Positions 35,326 through 49,885 are shown, counted from the first letter of the stretch. The stretch is DNA of 64,000 nt from Allacma fusca (GCA_947179485.1 OX359250.1:14490539-14554538); one strand, 5' to 3'. The notes: a model not told the origin generated them from the letters alone. A program made the numbers and translations.

Positions 35326-37172
35326 AAGGAGCAATAAAGATAAATACTTATATAAATTCTTGTCTCTTCCAAATATACTAGCTCTCACTCTCTGGAGTAA
35401 GATTTTAAAAGTAGCCTTTAAATACTCAACTGTTTCTGTACCTAGAGTAAATAAATGACTGTAACTTTATATATGAAGGATGAGTTATAGCTCCCTATCT
35501 TATTTGACAAAGTTGAGCGTAAAAGTTGACCAAGTCAGTTATTACAGTGTCTCATTTATCATCTCTTATGTATACACTTAATTTAACGTGTCAATATTTC
35601 TTTGAACTATGTCCCTCCAAACTCAGAGTGTAATAATTTCTCCTTCAAAACTCCAGTGGTTCCGGGGTGTTGCAATACTAAAATGCGTAGATCGTATGTC
35701 GAATGTCTTGTGTTCAAAATATTATGTACATTGAACACACGCTCAGTCAGTGTGAAGTATCTACTTGTGAGTGGATATAATTATATATGTGTAGATATAC
35801 GTATATAGTGTACAAGTTTTGACACTCCCAAGTATAATAATACAGTTGACTCGTATTTTAAAAGTTTGTCACCTTTCCGTCCCCGCAGTGTTTACCTTCC
35901 ACTCTCTGTCCATTTTTCAGTTTGTTTTTTTTTTGTGGCCCGTTAGTATATAGAATTTCTAACTCGGCCGTACACTATCAGCAACTCTTATTGTTTGAAC
36001 TTTCGTAAACTTTTAAACCATTTTACTACTATAAACATTTCTCGAGTGTACAATAATAGATTGTCTAGTTGTCACACACTGTAGATAGTCCCCATATGGT
36101 ACAGGGACGGAGTGCTTCAACCTTTTCCCTCACCAGCGGTTATTCTATAAATACTCCCCTATTGAAGCATAACATTCGTAAAAATCCTAATGGTATAAAA
36201 ATATTATGTTACACTACTAAATTCCTGGCCTCTCACCACATTTGCATATTTGCAGAGCTCGTGGGGGAAAGTTGGTCAAGAGTCATTTGAGTGCAGGGCA
36301 TATACTACGGCAGTGACACTACTAAATAGCTCTCCTGCAAACAAACTCCTCTTGGAGTATGTTCCTCCTGAACATCTTAGTGACTGGAACTGAGAGGAAT
36401 AATTCCTTAATGATTACTTATAGGTAGTAGTGCTTTTGACCCTGTCAACAAAATCTTATTTATAAAAATATATTCCCCCTCAGAATTTACCCCACTCCAT
36501 TTGTCCATAATACCCTTGGATTTTTTTTAATGGTGATTGTGTGCCTGATTAAAATATCTTCGCAGCGTTCCATGATTCCATGAAGCTGCGCAAGAGCGTC
36601 TGTTGTTGTTGCCCGCTCAAAGCTAGCCCCTCGTGTCTTTGTATGTATCTTCATATCTGATTGGTGTTGCGAAACGTAGTCACAGTTCCATATTTACTCT
36701 TTGTTCCACTAGCGTGCTTACCAATACCCAATATTCCACGGGATAGTTGTACATGGATCCACAAGTCATTTTAAAATTAAATATTATTCTTTACAATAGA
36801 AGCCGATCTCATTCTCAGAGGAGTAATCCCATTAGTGATCTCACAATCACAAGTTATTCATGCTAAAAGGTAGAAATCAGGGAGTCCGTGTAGTATACTC
36901 CAATTTGTGATAGCCCAATTTCTGGTGTAGTTACTCCAATTCCTGGACCAATTTCAAATCAAATCCAAACTGGGAAAAAAGATATATTTATGGAGTGAAT
37001 CATATTTGAAGGGTTATTAAAATCTCCGTGTACCCTCCACCTCTCAGATTACAATATCAGTATCTGTATACATTATTACGAGAGGTACACATCTCCGATG
37101 AGGAGGGCTCATCTGGGCCTGGAGATCTTGTCGTGACATTAATTTGGAATGATTTTTTCTCAAATCTTGCAG

Positions 37173-40100
37173 GTCATGAAGGATTCCAGTTATGTTAGTA
37201 CTTTGAGCCCTGCCGCAATCCCATTAAAACCTCGTTATGGAGATCGATTCATCCCAGCACGAGCTGGAAATACATGGCATCTTACTTATCCAACCACACC
37301 GGGAAATGTAAGTATTCACTTCTTGACTCTTATTTATGAGTTTAAGTATTCTGCTCTGGGAGCCATGTATTCCGTTGTAATTATCCATCTCGGGAGTTCC
37401 ATTGTGCCGCCCGATGATGATGCCGACCTGTAACTTGGGAGAAGTGTTTCCTTCCCCATAGTAATCATTCATATGGGGAAGGTAGTGTGTGTATCGTATC
37501 GTTGTAATTGAATGCACGCTCATTGAATCTGTAATTTCATGAAGGGAACAACAACTTTCAGAATTTCCGTTTCATATTTCAATGTCCTGATACACTGTGG
37601 GAGCTGAAAATTTTGTGCATGAAATTTGAAACGTTTTTCCTTCTGTTCTTCTTACAGGATGAAAACAAATGTTTGAGACAGAGCAAAAGAAAATCAAAGG
37701 AAGACAGTGAGAATCGGACGGATGCTTATGTGGCTTACTCCCGACTCCTTAAAAATGAAATATTAGGTTATGACTATGAGAATTTGAAAAGCCCCAGTCC
37801 TAAAAGGGGATGTCTCACTCCTGCGAATGGTGACCGTCGACTTTTTCATGTAAGTTCAGCCGAAAGTTTGCATAATAACTGTCCCATATATGTTATTTTA
37901 GGTGATGTGTCAATAATCGAAGTAAGTGTGGAGAGGATTCGGAATATATTTTTTTTGGATTGAGGACAATTTTTTCAAAAGAGCAGCTATATGTATGTAT
38001 GACGTGAAATGTGGGGATTTTTTCAATAAAAATGAAGGGTAGATTTTAAGATCAATTAAAAATAAGGCAACTCGACAGCTTTTAGCTTTTGTCAGGTCGA
38101 AAGTTAAGTTATCAGAGTTAAGTAGAGGATTGACATATCCCGTATACTTGTTCAGTGATAGCGAAGGTTACAGTTCAGGCATTTAGTAGTAGGAGATGTG
38201 GGATTTTTATTTACATTGAGGAGAACGCTCTGCAGAAAGCTTACCGAGGTGGATGTTTGTGGTGGGAAAATGTTTACTATTCACATGAAAGAAGAAAATT
38301 TAGTTTATTTAAGCGATTTTGATTTTCTGCCTTTCCATTGGAACAACATTTAGCTGAAGGGATTTTTCGGAGCCAATAGCCTCACTGACTGAGATCTGAT
38401 GCCATGGCGTCAAGTACAGTTTCACTTAACCCCATTAACTTTTTTTTCCCCTTGTGGATGTTTTTTGTGATTTGCAACTTAATCCTCATATCAAGTTTTA
38501 ATAACTATAAACATGGGGTTGTAAATGGAGCTCGTACGAGATTAATCAATCTCATAGTAGATGGTTGAAAGTACATAAGTGTGAAAACAGTGTATGTAAT
38601 ATGTTTACACAAGGATTGTGCTAAATATAGATGTGTCCATTATGGATGTGTTCGATAGATAAATAAATGCTTACTGCTATAGAAGAGCAGTAATTAATGT
38701 GCCAACAAAGTTTTCATGGGGCATTTGATCCTTCACACAAGGAATGTATACTCAAGAATTTCAAATCTAGTTTACCCTCAAGTGTAGAAGAAATCAAGTG
38801 GTAGATTTAGGTTACATTACTCATGATTGTATTTTTTGATTTAATCAAATGGGCAATAATTCTATCTCATGAACAAACAATTTTGAACGGGTAAGCTATA
38901 AGCTCAAGTATTTTGTTTTTTATAGTTTGACGCCTCAGCTCGGCCTGTGATTTCCAATGAGCCTGGATCATCCTTTACTCCTTCACCATTAAAAGAAAAA
39001 TCCGTAAAATTACTCCGTACTCCGAATAAACAGTCTCGTCGAATTCCGAAAGTTCCATTTAAGGTAAAAAAAAAAGCATTAAGATTAGTTTCTGAATGTG
39101 ATTTTTATTTTTTTGAATAATTATTATTATTGTGTAAACACTTCGATAGGAGTAACACTTTCTCGGGAGTAGGGCTACAAGTATCTAATGACTTCTCTGA
39201 CTCGGCTTTACAGGTATTGGATGCTCCGGAGTTACAAGATGACTTTTATCTGAACCTTGTCGACTGGTCTTCTCAAAATACCCTTAGTGTGGGTTTAGGA
39301 ACTAGTGTTTACTTGTGGTCTGCGACAAATTCTCAAGTGTCAAGACTTTGTGATTTTTCCAACTCAGAAGACTCTGTCACATCAGTTTCTTGGAATGAAA
39401 GGGTAAGTGACCCAGACCCCGCTAATTTCATAACAGTATCACATATCATCTGTGATGAGTAATTACAAAATCTGTGCTGTTACTAAGACTCATACACTAA
39501 TACTCCAGAATTACTAAGTCAGGGATTACTCAAAATAGTAGGCACAGTCAAATCTCCTTATAAATGGATGGGGACAGTCAGTTTGAGTACCCTATGAAAC
39601 TTATGCATTATATTTCACCCTACTTCATAATATTAATTATACATACGGGGCTTGGGACTGGACAAGGCAGTTCGTGATGTACACATACATAGCTTCTTTG
39701 ACTGGAGTTACATTTTAATCCTTAGCCCAATCTGCAAATTTTGAGAAATTAATCTGCAATCCTGCTCTCAATTCATGAGGCACATTGTGTTATTGTCTAT
39801 GTCGATAATATTAATAATTATACCCACGATGTAATCCCAAAACAAATTAATTCAAGTACTCTGCTCCATTGAAGGGTATGCGTACAGATATTTTAACACA
39901 CACACAGCCATCCACCCTGCCAATTCCGAAGGGTTCAGGAAAAAATTCAATCCCGAATCCTGCTTGCCTTATATGTTGTGTTGTAATCCATAATCTTCGT
40001 AACATTTTCCCGAGTCATCCACCCATCGCTGGTTATTAATATTCAATCCAGTAGCCGGAGGCTGCCATTAAAATAAATGATTGTAGATTCACTTAGGCAT

Positions 40101-42319
40101 TCCAAAGGATTTGAATGAATTTGAAATGTATTGAAGCCCCATCCTGTTTTTTTTTCAATGTGTGAAGATATTTTTTTAATTAATCAAATGTATTGGAAAA
40201 ATTTCAATCATTATCATTTCCATCATTATTTTGTAACTTGTTGTTTGTTAAGGAGGTAGCAGCTGGTCCAAATTTTTATTAACCAATATGTAATTATTGG
40301 AGGTTGCTCTAGTGTATCTGTATGTATGTATGTAGTGGATGTAGTCTGATTGCATAATAATTTATTATTAGGATCATATGTTATTGTGAATTTTTAGGGA
40401 ACGTCGGTCGCTGTTGGAACTAACTCTGGACTGGTTCAAATATGGGACTCTGTCGCAAATAAGCAAGTAACTTCTGTACAAGGGCATACTGCAAGAGTAG
40501 GGGCCTTAGCTTGGAATGGGGATTTGTTGTCCAGCGGGTCAAGGGACAGAAGTATCAGTCAGCGGGATATCAGGGCGCCACCAAGAGCTCTAGAAAGGCT
40601 TCTCAGTGGTCATCGGCAGGAGGTATGTGACTCATGCTATTTATGTCCTTTTTACTTTTACTACTCTTGACTCCTTGTTTTCTAAATGGAGGATTTTAAG
40701 TGGGCTCGTATCGTAATGCACATGGTTTCACAAATCTTTTATTTATGTGATAGTCCTACGTATGTACTTTGATAATAATAATTCTTGCTGGGGTAATAAA
40801 TTGTGGACTTGATAATATGCAGTCCTGGGAGCAAAGGTTTTTTCAATTATAGAAAATACAGAGTCAATTTTTTTTTCTTTCGCGAAGACAAATTATAGCT
40901 GAAATTGTTGCTGGAGTAGGAGCAACATCAAGAACAAGTTTTGTGAGTACCTCCACCTTGAGTTATTAGAAGTACTATATTGTATTTTTATCTTTGAAAA
41001 ACAGGTTTGTGGGTTGAAATGGAGCCCGGATAACCAGTATTTAGCTTCCGGTGGGAATGATAATCGTTTGTTCGTTTGGGATATGCACTCTAGAGCTCCA
41101 ATCCAGACATATGAAGAACATTCCGCTGCAGTCAAAGGTAAATGTAATTTTTGTTGTGGTAGTAGTTACAGCTTGGATGTATGTACATGTGTATATTCAC
41201 TGTATATAGTTATTATCCAGTGAATTTTTATCGCGTTGTATTTCCACTCCAACATTGCCATTCCTATATTGAAGCGGCTATCAAAAAATCTTTGAGTGAA
41301 CAAATCGTGCAGGACAAGAGGAAAAAAAAACTTTTTATAGTTCAGCCTATCACTTCAAAAGTGAAATGTGTTTTCCCACTATGTAATGTTGTAGTGTGTG
41401 TGTCTGGTGAATGCAGTGTGTGTAGATGTAATATTTTTGAATTCATGAGGCGATGAAAAAGTCTAATGATGAATGGAATGGTTGAATTTGATTAGCAATT
41501 GCCTGGTCGCCGCATCATCACGGACTCCTTGCCAGTGGAGGAGGAACTGCTGATCGTTGCATTCGTTTCTGGAATACACTTCTCACAGGACAATCAATTC
41601 AGTGCATTGATACTGGATCTCAAGTTTGTAACCTTGCTTGGTCCAAGAACTCCTCTGAACTGGTACTTAAATCTATAAAAAAAAAAGCATTTTTTTTGTT
41701 TACCCGTGTAACCTATAGCACAGTTGCGTTCCCGTCCTTTGAGGGGTTCGTTGGGTTGTCTGTGCAATAGATTGTTTGAAATGTGTCTGTATGTGTATGT
41801 ATGTATCTATATCGTACAACTTGGATGTAATTTCTGTCCAAGTTGATTCTTATCCCAAAACGTGCATTTGCACTCCTGCATGTTGTGCTTTTTGTAGAGT
41901 TGCCTTGGGCAAAGTCACAAAATGCATGATCAACTTTTCGAGGCAAGTGCAGGGTTAGGGTTTCTTTAAAGACATGTGTATATACATATACACAAATAAA
42001 TTTGTCTGCCAAAAAAAAAAAAAGAGAAAAAAAAAGACTTGGTTGTTGTATGGAATTCGTTTTATTTTTATTGCAGGTGAGCACTCACGGTTACTCCCAG
42101 AATCAGATTCTAGTATGGAAATATCCATCCCTTGAGCAAGTAACCAAACTAACAGGACATACTTTGCGAGTTTTGTATCTAGCCATGTCGCCTACTGGAG
42201 AATCAATCGTAACTGGTGCTGGTGATGAGACTCTCCGGTTTTGGAATGTTTTCAGCAAACTTCCAACTAAGAGGGAAACTGTCAAGTCGTCCTTAAATTT
42301 ACATACTAGTATTAGATAA
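37173..42319 (+). CDS. fzr: Cdh1 / Fizzy-related protein, APC/C activator
   Basis: Eight exons: 37173-37307, 37658-37849, 38926-39063, 39214-39402, 40398-40622, 41005-41137, 41496-41662 and 42077-42319. Frames and GT-AG sites match throughout; about 473 residues plus a likely short first exon (human FZR1 has 496). Cdh1 recruits substrates to the anaphase-promoting complex ubiquitin ligase in late mitosis and G1. Visible marks are the C-box DRFIPARAG in the first listed exon, LLKNEILG in the second, and IPKVPFK before the WD40 propeller. The propeller starts VLDAPELQDDFYLNLVDWSS and includes SVGLGTSVYLWSA, SSGSRDRSI, LASGGNDNRLFVWD, LLASGGGTADRCIRFWN and TGAGDETLRFWNVFSK. The last two residues are the IR tail that docks on APC3. 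The basic, serine-rich N-terminal half has likely CDK sites (SPSPKR). Cdh1, not Cdc20, is indicated by the N-terminal motifs and propeller wording. Confidence 0.96.
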
Positions 42320-45300
42320 ATTGACAAAAAGAAAAAACGCTGACGTAGGATTGAGTGTAGTTAAATATTTTTTTGTTTCAAAGGAGGGAAGCATCACAGC
42401 TTAAAAGTCAACTTTTAGATTACCACAACCACGTAATTCAATTGTGATTTATTATGCGATGAACTATCCATGTGTTACGTTACGACAGGTGCTGGGATAA
42501 GGGAAAGGGAAAGGCTGCTTACCGTTTAAGAACTAACTTAAAATAGTCATTTCACTTTTAGAGAAATTTAATCATAATAATTAGCTATCGTCGTGCAATA
42601 CTCGTTGTTAAAAAATGCTGTTGTAGCAGCTAAAGCTACCATAAAATTGTTGTTACTAATCATAATTTAGCAATCCGTGGGGGGATAGATACATATATAT
42701 ATATATATATATTATACGCAGGAGCAGGCACTGTTGCAATATACTGGAATCATGTTCAACATAATGCTTATTTTTAGTGTTTACAATAATAGAGCGTATC
42801 ATCATGTAGTCGTGTGTGCTAGGTGTGTAGCACTCTAGGTAGGGATTTAAGGATTATGTTACGAGTTTTTTTAGTCTGTGTTATTTTTTTTTAGCGCGTA
42901 GCTTACTAGAAACCTTTGTACGTTGTTTAGGTTGTTTTTTTTTTTTAACAAAGCTGGATTATTTGTCTTCCATGCATTGCTTTTACTTACTTTCCGTGTA
43001 TTTTTACAATAATCTTACCGAGTTGTAATCCTAATCAACAACTATAATAACCTTACACAGTAGTAGTGATTCTCATATGTTTTAGCGTTAGTTGTCAGAA
43101 GAGCGTTTTATATTATAAGTGGGAATTGTGTGATTGGTTAGTGTTCAGCAAACTTACAGTAGAGTGTTGTCAATAATAATATTATTATGATTAGCTGAAA
43201 GGAAATCACGAAATGGAGAATTTAGTCAAAACAGTCAGATATTCGATGTATGTACAACGTCAAGCCCAAACAGTGCAGACTTTCACATAGGCACAGAATC
43301 TCTGGAATTACGTTAGAACTCACATAACCCCATTCCTACAATATTATATTATGTAATTTACATACTCCGTAACAGCAGATGAATGACTTATTTTTTACAA
43401 TCAACTCTGGTTCTCACTATATTACATACATAATTACATACATACTGTTCACTCAAATCGTACTGATGACTTATTTTTTGTGATTTAGGAATTTATAATA
43501 CTTAATAGTAATTTTAGCCTCAGATACAAGTATACTTGATTGCCACTGCCAATATACCCCAGTATGATTTCCATGAATTTCACAGAATGGTATTTTTATT
43601 CAGACAAGTAAAATATAGTCAAATACAGTACATACAAAACAGTTTACTTTTATACAACAACTCCAAGCAAAAATAAAGTAAGTTCTCGTCAAGTATTAAC
43701 TCTTCATGATCCCAGATCACAGTATAAGATGTAACCTGTTTAAGGTTAAAACATACGTTTACAAACGTGCCTTCCATATTAAAATAATGTGTAGACTTTT
43801 ATGATTTCTGAAATGTACACAGTGGTGTTTGATTTTAATTGATCCTTGTTTAAATAAAACCATGGTTTAAAACTTTTTATGAGTATCAACTGAGAAATTT
43901 TTACTACTGGCTCAACCACACTGGTCAATTAAGTCCATTGGGATGCATATAACGTGCATAAGCGTATGATTATGAGTTATATTGCTGCCATAAAATCCCT
44001 ACAACCAAAACTTGGTGATGAGGCTGGGCTTTTTTATGCTTTAATGGCCCGCTTCTGCTTTTTGATTCCCCTCAAGCCGAAGAATACGCATATTAATTAG
44101 TATCCAGGAAGCGTCGCACGTGTACAGGTATGGCAAGCGCCTTACCCTTTTCCAAAACTCGCTTAATTATGTGTAAAATTGAACAAGCTTCACCAACCTC
44201 CACTCCTACGAAGCTTGAGCTTGTAACCGAATATTTCACATGGCATTTTTATGGAAATCCCTTCACCAATTACTCCAATCAAAGTACACGTACTTCTAAC
44301 ATCTAGTGTAAACGCACGTACAAAAATTAAATAAGTGAGCAATTTACGTCGAAAAATAGTTACCCCATATTCAGTGTGCCCATCCATTCACCAAAACTAC
44401 AAATTTCGGGGAAAACAAGGTTTTCAAACCCTAATCCCATGACAATAGCGTATGGGATTAAATGAGGTCAAAAATTCTTTTCGGTTAATGATGCAAAAGG
44501 CCCCTTCAAAAAATTCGACTTTCTGCTAAACAGGCGATTACAAACGTTTTCTTTTGCAGGAATTCATCTTTGCATATGTAGTAGTTTTGCTTTCTGTATT
44601 TATTTCTCTTTCTTTCCAATTTATCCCAAAGCCCACACAACAGACCAATATCCATCATAAGTTGCCCTTTAACTATGGTTTATGGTTTATTTTAACTGGG
44701 TTTCAGAAGATTGCAGCTTTGAGAGTCTGTCGTTGTAAACAGATACTCATATCCTTGGGAATGAATTTCAAAGAACAGAGAGACCTCCTTATTTTAAATA
44801 ACAGTAAATTCTTATTATTCGGGAAGACTACTGTGAAAGTAAGGAAAGAAAAAATTGGTGTATATCAACCAAATGCGTATCAATCTATAATATGAGAATT
44901 CCGTGGGGATTTGATAAAGGATCGCTGAATATAAAAATTGAGAAATAAATCGAAAATGCAAAAAAAGAAATGAAAATCTAGAAAATAAAGGGGGTTTCCT
45001 TTGAATTTTTGCTGGTTATCATTACAAGTACCCTGCCGTCAACCATTTAATTGTACGTAGAATTAAACTAACAACAATATGTGGCATTAAATGAGCCTGA
45101 AATAATTCAGTGAGGCTTCCTTGAATTTGAAAAAGGGGAACATTTTTATGTATGTATCGTTATGCAGGAGTTGAGTATTCCAAATGCAAAAATTTAATTA
45201 CCACTTGTACTACTACTGTATCTCTCAAAATAAGACTATTTCCAGCAAGTTAAATATTCTAGCTATAATTAACTAATAGACCGGCCAAAGGTTTTATAAG

Positions 45301-47481
45301 CCCAAAAGCAGTGTCTAGCTTCTGTAATAATTGTAGTGTTTGGATGGAAAAAAGTAAAGTTTGGCTTTTCCCCCTTTCCTACCGAAAGAGTTTCCACTTC
45401 AACGTATTTGACGTTCAGTGTCGCTATTAAATTACTGCCCCGCAGAGTCCCATTTAATAAAGTGATTATTAAAATCAGAAGCTGTTATTGGTGAATCCAC
45501 ACATGATGGAGCGAATGGAATCTCTCACTTCAAAATGCAGTAACAAATTGTAATTTACAATTTCTGAGTTTTTTTCCACAATACATGAAATAGAATGGCT
45601 GAAATTTTGCTTGGTCATCTTTGTAGATTTCATTGTTACTTGAATGAATTTGGTACCCATTGTTAGGGACTAGTGGAGACAAGCACCTGTCAAGTCATGA
45701 GAGATCTTTCATTCAATGCACCCCAGGAACTAGTACTTGAATCATGATTCAAATTATTCGTCATAATGAATAAGTCCCATACATTTCACGTACATTTACA
45801 GCAGTTCCGTGAGAAATATGATGACATGAAGATGCACTTCAAAATATAGCAATATTATTTTAAATACCAATATTTATTGCCAGTTTCATAATAACGACCC
45901 TTGGTGCTACCACTTCTGGCATCCTAGAAACAAGTTAGATTTCTCGTGTTCGTTCTAGGTTGTTGAAGGGAAATTATGCTTTAGCTACAGTTGTGTGGAA
46001 ATTATTTCCTAAAGCTGTACATGCCTAGATTTACTTAAGAAGAATTAAAAATCACTTATACGGTCCTGTTCAAGATGCTTTTCATGGGAATTTTCAGTCA
46101 AATGACTAATTTTTTACAGCATGTCGTCACAAATTTTTAGGATTTGCGTAATTTATTTTATATTTCCTTTACCTATGAAAATGACCTAAATAATCAATAC
46201 ACACTTGCATACTGTAGGAAAATGCTGAAATTAACTCCAGTTAATGGCCATTGTTGAAAAATTGTTTACGCCATAAAAAGGATTGCAAAATGTGTAAAAG
46301 TATAAGGCGATTTAAGGACTCTATTCTCATATCTTCATGTTCATACATTTATACTTACATATTCTTCAGCTATTTTTTATAGATTGGCGGAACGAGAACG
46401 TTCTCACTTTACTGTACTTTCTGAATGTTCTTTACGTTCTTACACAAGCTAAAATGCATGTCTATTGTGTTACATTTTGACTTTTATTTTCTCATGGAAT
46501 TAGCTCATCTTAAGTTAAATAGGCAGGGAAGATTACTTTTGCTGTGGGGCACTCTGCGTCTTGTGTAGAAGCTACAAAGTATGCATACGTATACCTACTT
46601 ATAGTTAAGTTGAAGCTTGCAGATTTTTTATCACAAAAACCATAACTAATGTGATACTTTTAGTCACTGCACGTTTTAGCCCACTACTTACGTTTGCAGG
46701 AATTTTTACACACATCAGTAATGTTCACGGTATCCCATAATCAATTGCTGCACTTTCACTGGTTTATTGTGTATAGTGAGTTTCTGTCCACGGTACTTAG
46801 TTAAAGGATATAATATAAAATAATCATGTTTACTTGATTGAGGCTTTACGTTAACCTTATTTTATGAAATGTTATCTTAATACTTTTCTCTTCGAGCCCT
46901 TTTTAGGCCATTGAGAGTACATCGCATTACGAGACCAAATAAGGACGCGGTCCCGCACTCTCTTGAAGAACTGTTGTATCGACACCTACACACAACGGCA
47001 TTGTAACAATAGTGGTTCTCCAAACATTGACAGCAGTTGCATCACGAAATTTACGGAATCCCGTTATGAGGGTCGCAATAATTTTCAGAATCTGCAGTTA
47101 ACCAACTATTTCTAGAAATTTGGAAATGGCTATGCTATGGGTACAAGGACGTTATAAAGATCAACGATGTTATAAATGCTACTGAAATTTGACTACAGAC
47201 TGGTAGAAAAATATGTTTTTAATATCTTTCAAGAAGACAATAATTCTTGTTGAGGATGCCTTAATAGCAGAATTATTTTATGACATGTGGGCATAACTAA
47301 ACGTTTGCATGTCAAAACGCTTAGGAAAATGCCATGCCATTGTCGTTTCATTATTTTTATATTTTGAAATCACCATCGCATAGCTATTTGCACTCGTTGC
47401 AAATCATCGGATAAAATAACTATAATATAATTTAAACTTAAAGTATACTTCATATTAAAATAAAAGTTACACACCGTCTTC

Positions 47482-47517
47482 GGTCCTGAGACTACAATTT
47501 TTGACTTAGGAAGATGA
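47482..47517 (+). repeat. relative of the 7118-7168 hairpin arm
   Basis: Starts GGTCCTGAGACTACAATTTT and ends AGGAAGATGA. It matches 30 of 36 positions with the sequence at 7133-7168 in the same orientation. I see no inverted partner nearby, so this is a single arm. Confidence 0.65.
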
Positions 47518-48544
47518 CGGCCCATAGGCAATTAGTTTGTCTTCAATTGGCAATGATGTCGTCATGGTCTTTACTTTTACAAGATTGGGACAAGGTGTCG
47601 TTGTGATTTGGTTATAGTTTTGATTCTATAGCCTTGAGCTTGGATCTGAGTGTTTCCAACTTGACACGGTCAATTGTGATCCGCTGCACTCACTGATGCG
47701 ACCTGATAGCTTTGTAAGGGCAGATTTTAATCTTGTTCGTATAACGTTTTGCTACAGCCGCCATTACTTGAAGTGAAACGTTGTAGTGGGAGATCTCTCA
47801 CTGTGAGTGATTACAGGGAGTGGATTGCACTCTTAATGAACCTTTCTTAGACGCCGTAACTTGTAACTTTGAACGACCAGTAAATTTTGATAAAAATTAC
47901 AAAACTTAGGAATTTATTCGATATACTATCCACAGGATTGTTGTCTAAACAAAGCTCGAAGGATTATATGCTGACTTGGAGAATTCGAAGACTGAATGAC
48001 CATCAAAATGTCTATGATAAAAATGAATTCCTGCTTACACTGGCGTTAGGTCAAGAAAGAATTTAATTACTACATGTGTTCAGTTCAAGGTACTGTGAGA
48101 GACTCCTTGAATACAAGGGGAAAATATCAGGACAATGAGAATCGATTAATCCAAATGGTTGACCTTAATTCTGGTAACTTCTAAAAAACGATAATTTACA
48201 TTTGCGTCAATAATATTAGTGTTTACAATATTGCTGTCAACCCAAGTTGTAAAAACATAATATCGAGTTACAACTGATTGTGAGCTAAGGTTGAAGCCAT
48301 AATAATTAGAATAAACGATAAAATTATCTTCTTGCCTGAACAATTAAGTTTTTGATTACACCTTTAGAAAAATACATAAAATGTACCGCTGCCCAATGCA
48401 AACAAGAACTTCCTGGGAAATGCATGTACATTTCAGTACAATTAATGCTCTTATTATGTTGACATGCGACGTCGACAGAAGATGATACTGGACTCATGAA
48501 TCCCTTGGATTAGAATTTTGTTTTCTCGAATCTTCGTCACTTTC

Positions 48545-48622
48545 CCTCATGAAGCTAAGTTTCCCCAACTTTCCCCTCTGTTCTTAAGGGAAATGTCAAC
48601 AGTTCTCAATTTGCTGTTAGAG
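48545..48622 (+). repeat. dispersed repeat, copy C
   Basis: CATGAAGCTAAGTTTCCCCA, then TTCTTAAGGGAAATGTCAAC and TTCTCAA. It follows the same framework as copies A (7276) and B (11720), and is the most diverged. Confidence 0.55.
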
Positions 48623-49069
48623 ACCTGTGAAATAGTGTCCTATGGGTACCCCTCAAGATTTCCTACAGTAAGCTTCAGAAGATGTTTGAGACAAAATTCA
48701 GTGTTGAAACGAACATTAGCATAATTTAAAATCCATAAAAATACCGACTTAAGTTAATGAAGTAGTTAGTTAAAAGTTGAAATGAAATAATTTTTTTTAA
48801 ATCTGGAAAAGAATTTGCTACAAACTGGGGGAATCAAACATTTTGTATAAAAAATTATGCACATGAAAAATGAAATATTGCTCTAGGGCATTCCACATGA
48901 AGCTATAAATATTAATTTCTTTTAAACTCCATATTAAACAAATTATATGGGTATAGCGACTCGGACTGATTTTTATAAAAAACATTCTTTAGACCAAGAG
49001 TTGACTGAATTTTAAAAATCCTACAGCAGCAACTTAAGGCATAAGTAGGTTACGCAAAATAGCCCAAAC

Positions 49070-49786
49070 ATGGAACTGGCCCAGTTGAAGTTCATTCTGG
49101 AAATGGGAGGTCACCAAAGGCCATACATTCCAGATGATTTAGATGAACAAACAATGAGCTGCCCCTCGAAGGTGGAAGTCCTGGAGAAACTCCTGGCGGC
49201 CATTGAGAACGATAAGATGGCCCCGTTCTACAAGGAGCTTTGTAAAAACAAAGAAATTGTGGCTTTCGACGTTGGGAAATTGGAATCTATGGAAAAATTG
49301 AATCAGGAGAAGATTCAGGACTTGGATGTTTTTATTGAAGATGCGTAAAAGAACTTGGGAGAGATAAAGGTCCAGGACAATAACTAAAAAACGCGGAGTA
49401 CCTTTGTAGGATCGGAGATAAGGAAGCGGCTCTGGTATCTTTCTGAAAAACTTAGGAAAAAACTGAGTCTGGGTCAGCGACTGGATATTGTCTTTCATTT
49501 TATTCGAATTGGGCTTATTACATGGTCCATTATGTCATCACGAGGAATATTGAGAAGGCCAAGACGCTCATTGATGTGGGTGGAGACTGGGATAGGAGGA
49601 ACCGGCTCAAAGTTTATCCAGGAACATATGCAATGGTCGTTCGAGACTTTAAAACAGCAGCGGAGCAGTTTTTGGATACTATGTGAACGTTCACCTCATA
49701 CGAGTTGATGGATTACATTGATTTTGTTAAACATACAGTAATTGACCCTTTGATTGCCTTACCCCGGAGCGAACTGAGAGTATAGT
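49070..49786 (+). pseudogene. processed pseudogene of 26S proteasome subunit PSMD6/RPN7
   Basis: An intronless, disrupted copy covering about the first 230 residues of RPN7, a lid subunit of the 26S proteasome. The 92-codon open part (49070-49348) contains MAPFYKELCKN and ends IEDA before a stop that replaces the conserved glutamate of EDAEKNLGE. Homology then continues through frame changes: [36 protein letters not shown], then [29 protein letters not shown] and [10 protein letters not shown]. At least three stops and several frame shifts interrupt it. Lack of introns over 700 bp suggests a reverse-transcribed mRNA copy. The C-terminal PCI half is missing. The upstream 5' part of the N-terminus is also unlike the normal protein. 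The functional gene is not in this window. Confidence 0.88.
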
Positions 49787-49885
49787 AACTGAAGTTTAAT
49801 TTATATAACATTAATTTAAATTAATTTACAACTTAATTTTGTTATCCCGGCGTCGGATAGCACTAATGTTATAAAATAAAGGCTT

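Larger units (their letters stand above)
32473..37172. other. long non-coding stretch, possibly first intron of Cdh1 gene
   Basis: About 4.7 kb with no supported exon. It carries several dinucleotide tracts (33516-33542 GT, 33937-33979 CT, 34480-34529 GA, 35294-35321 CT) and short TATG-type repeats. Confidence 0.45.
42320..49069. other. Cdh1 3' region and gene-poor DNA
   Basis: About 6.7 kb. The first part is probably the 3' untranslated region of the Cdh1 gene; AATAAA occurs at 43853-43858, among other candidates. An (AT)n tract lies near 42692-42713. The open frame at 44554-44895 follows a good acceptor-like TTTGCAG but has no recognisable domain. Two dispersed-repeat pieces (47482 and 48545) fall here. 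No gene is supported. Confidence 0.5.

Noticed and set aside
44554-44895. 113-codon plus-strand frame after a TTTGCAG acceptor-like site
   Set aside because: No domain, AT-driven composition and no upstream exon found.
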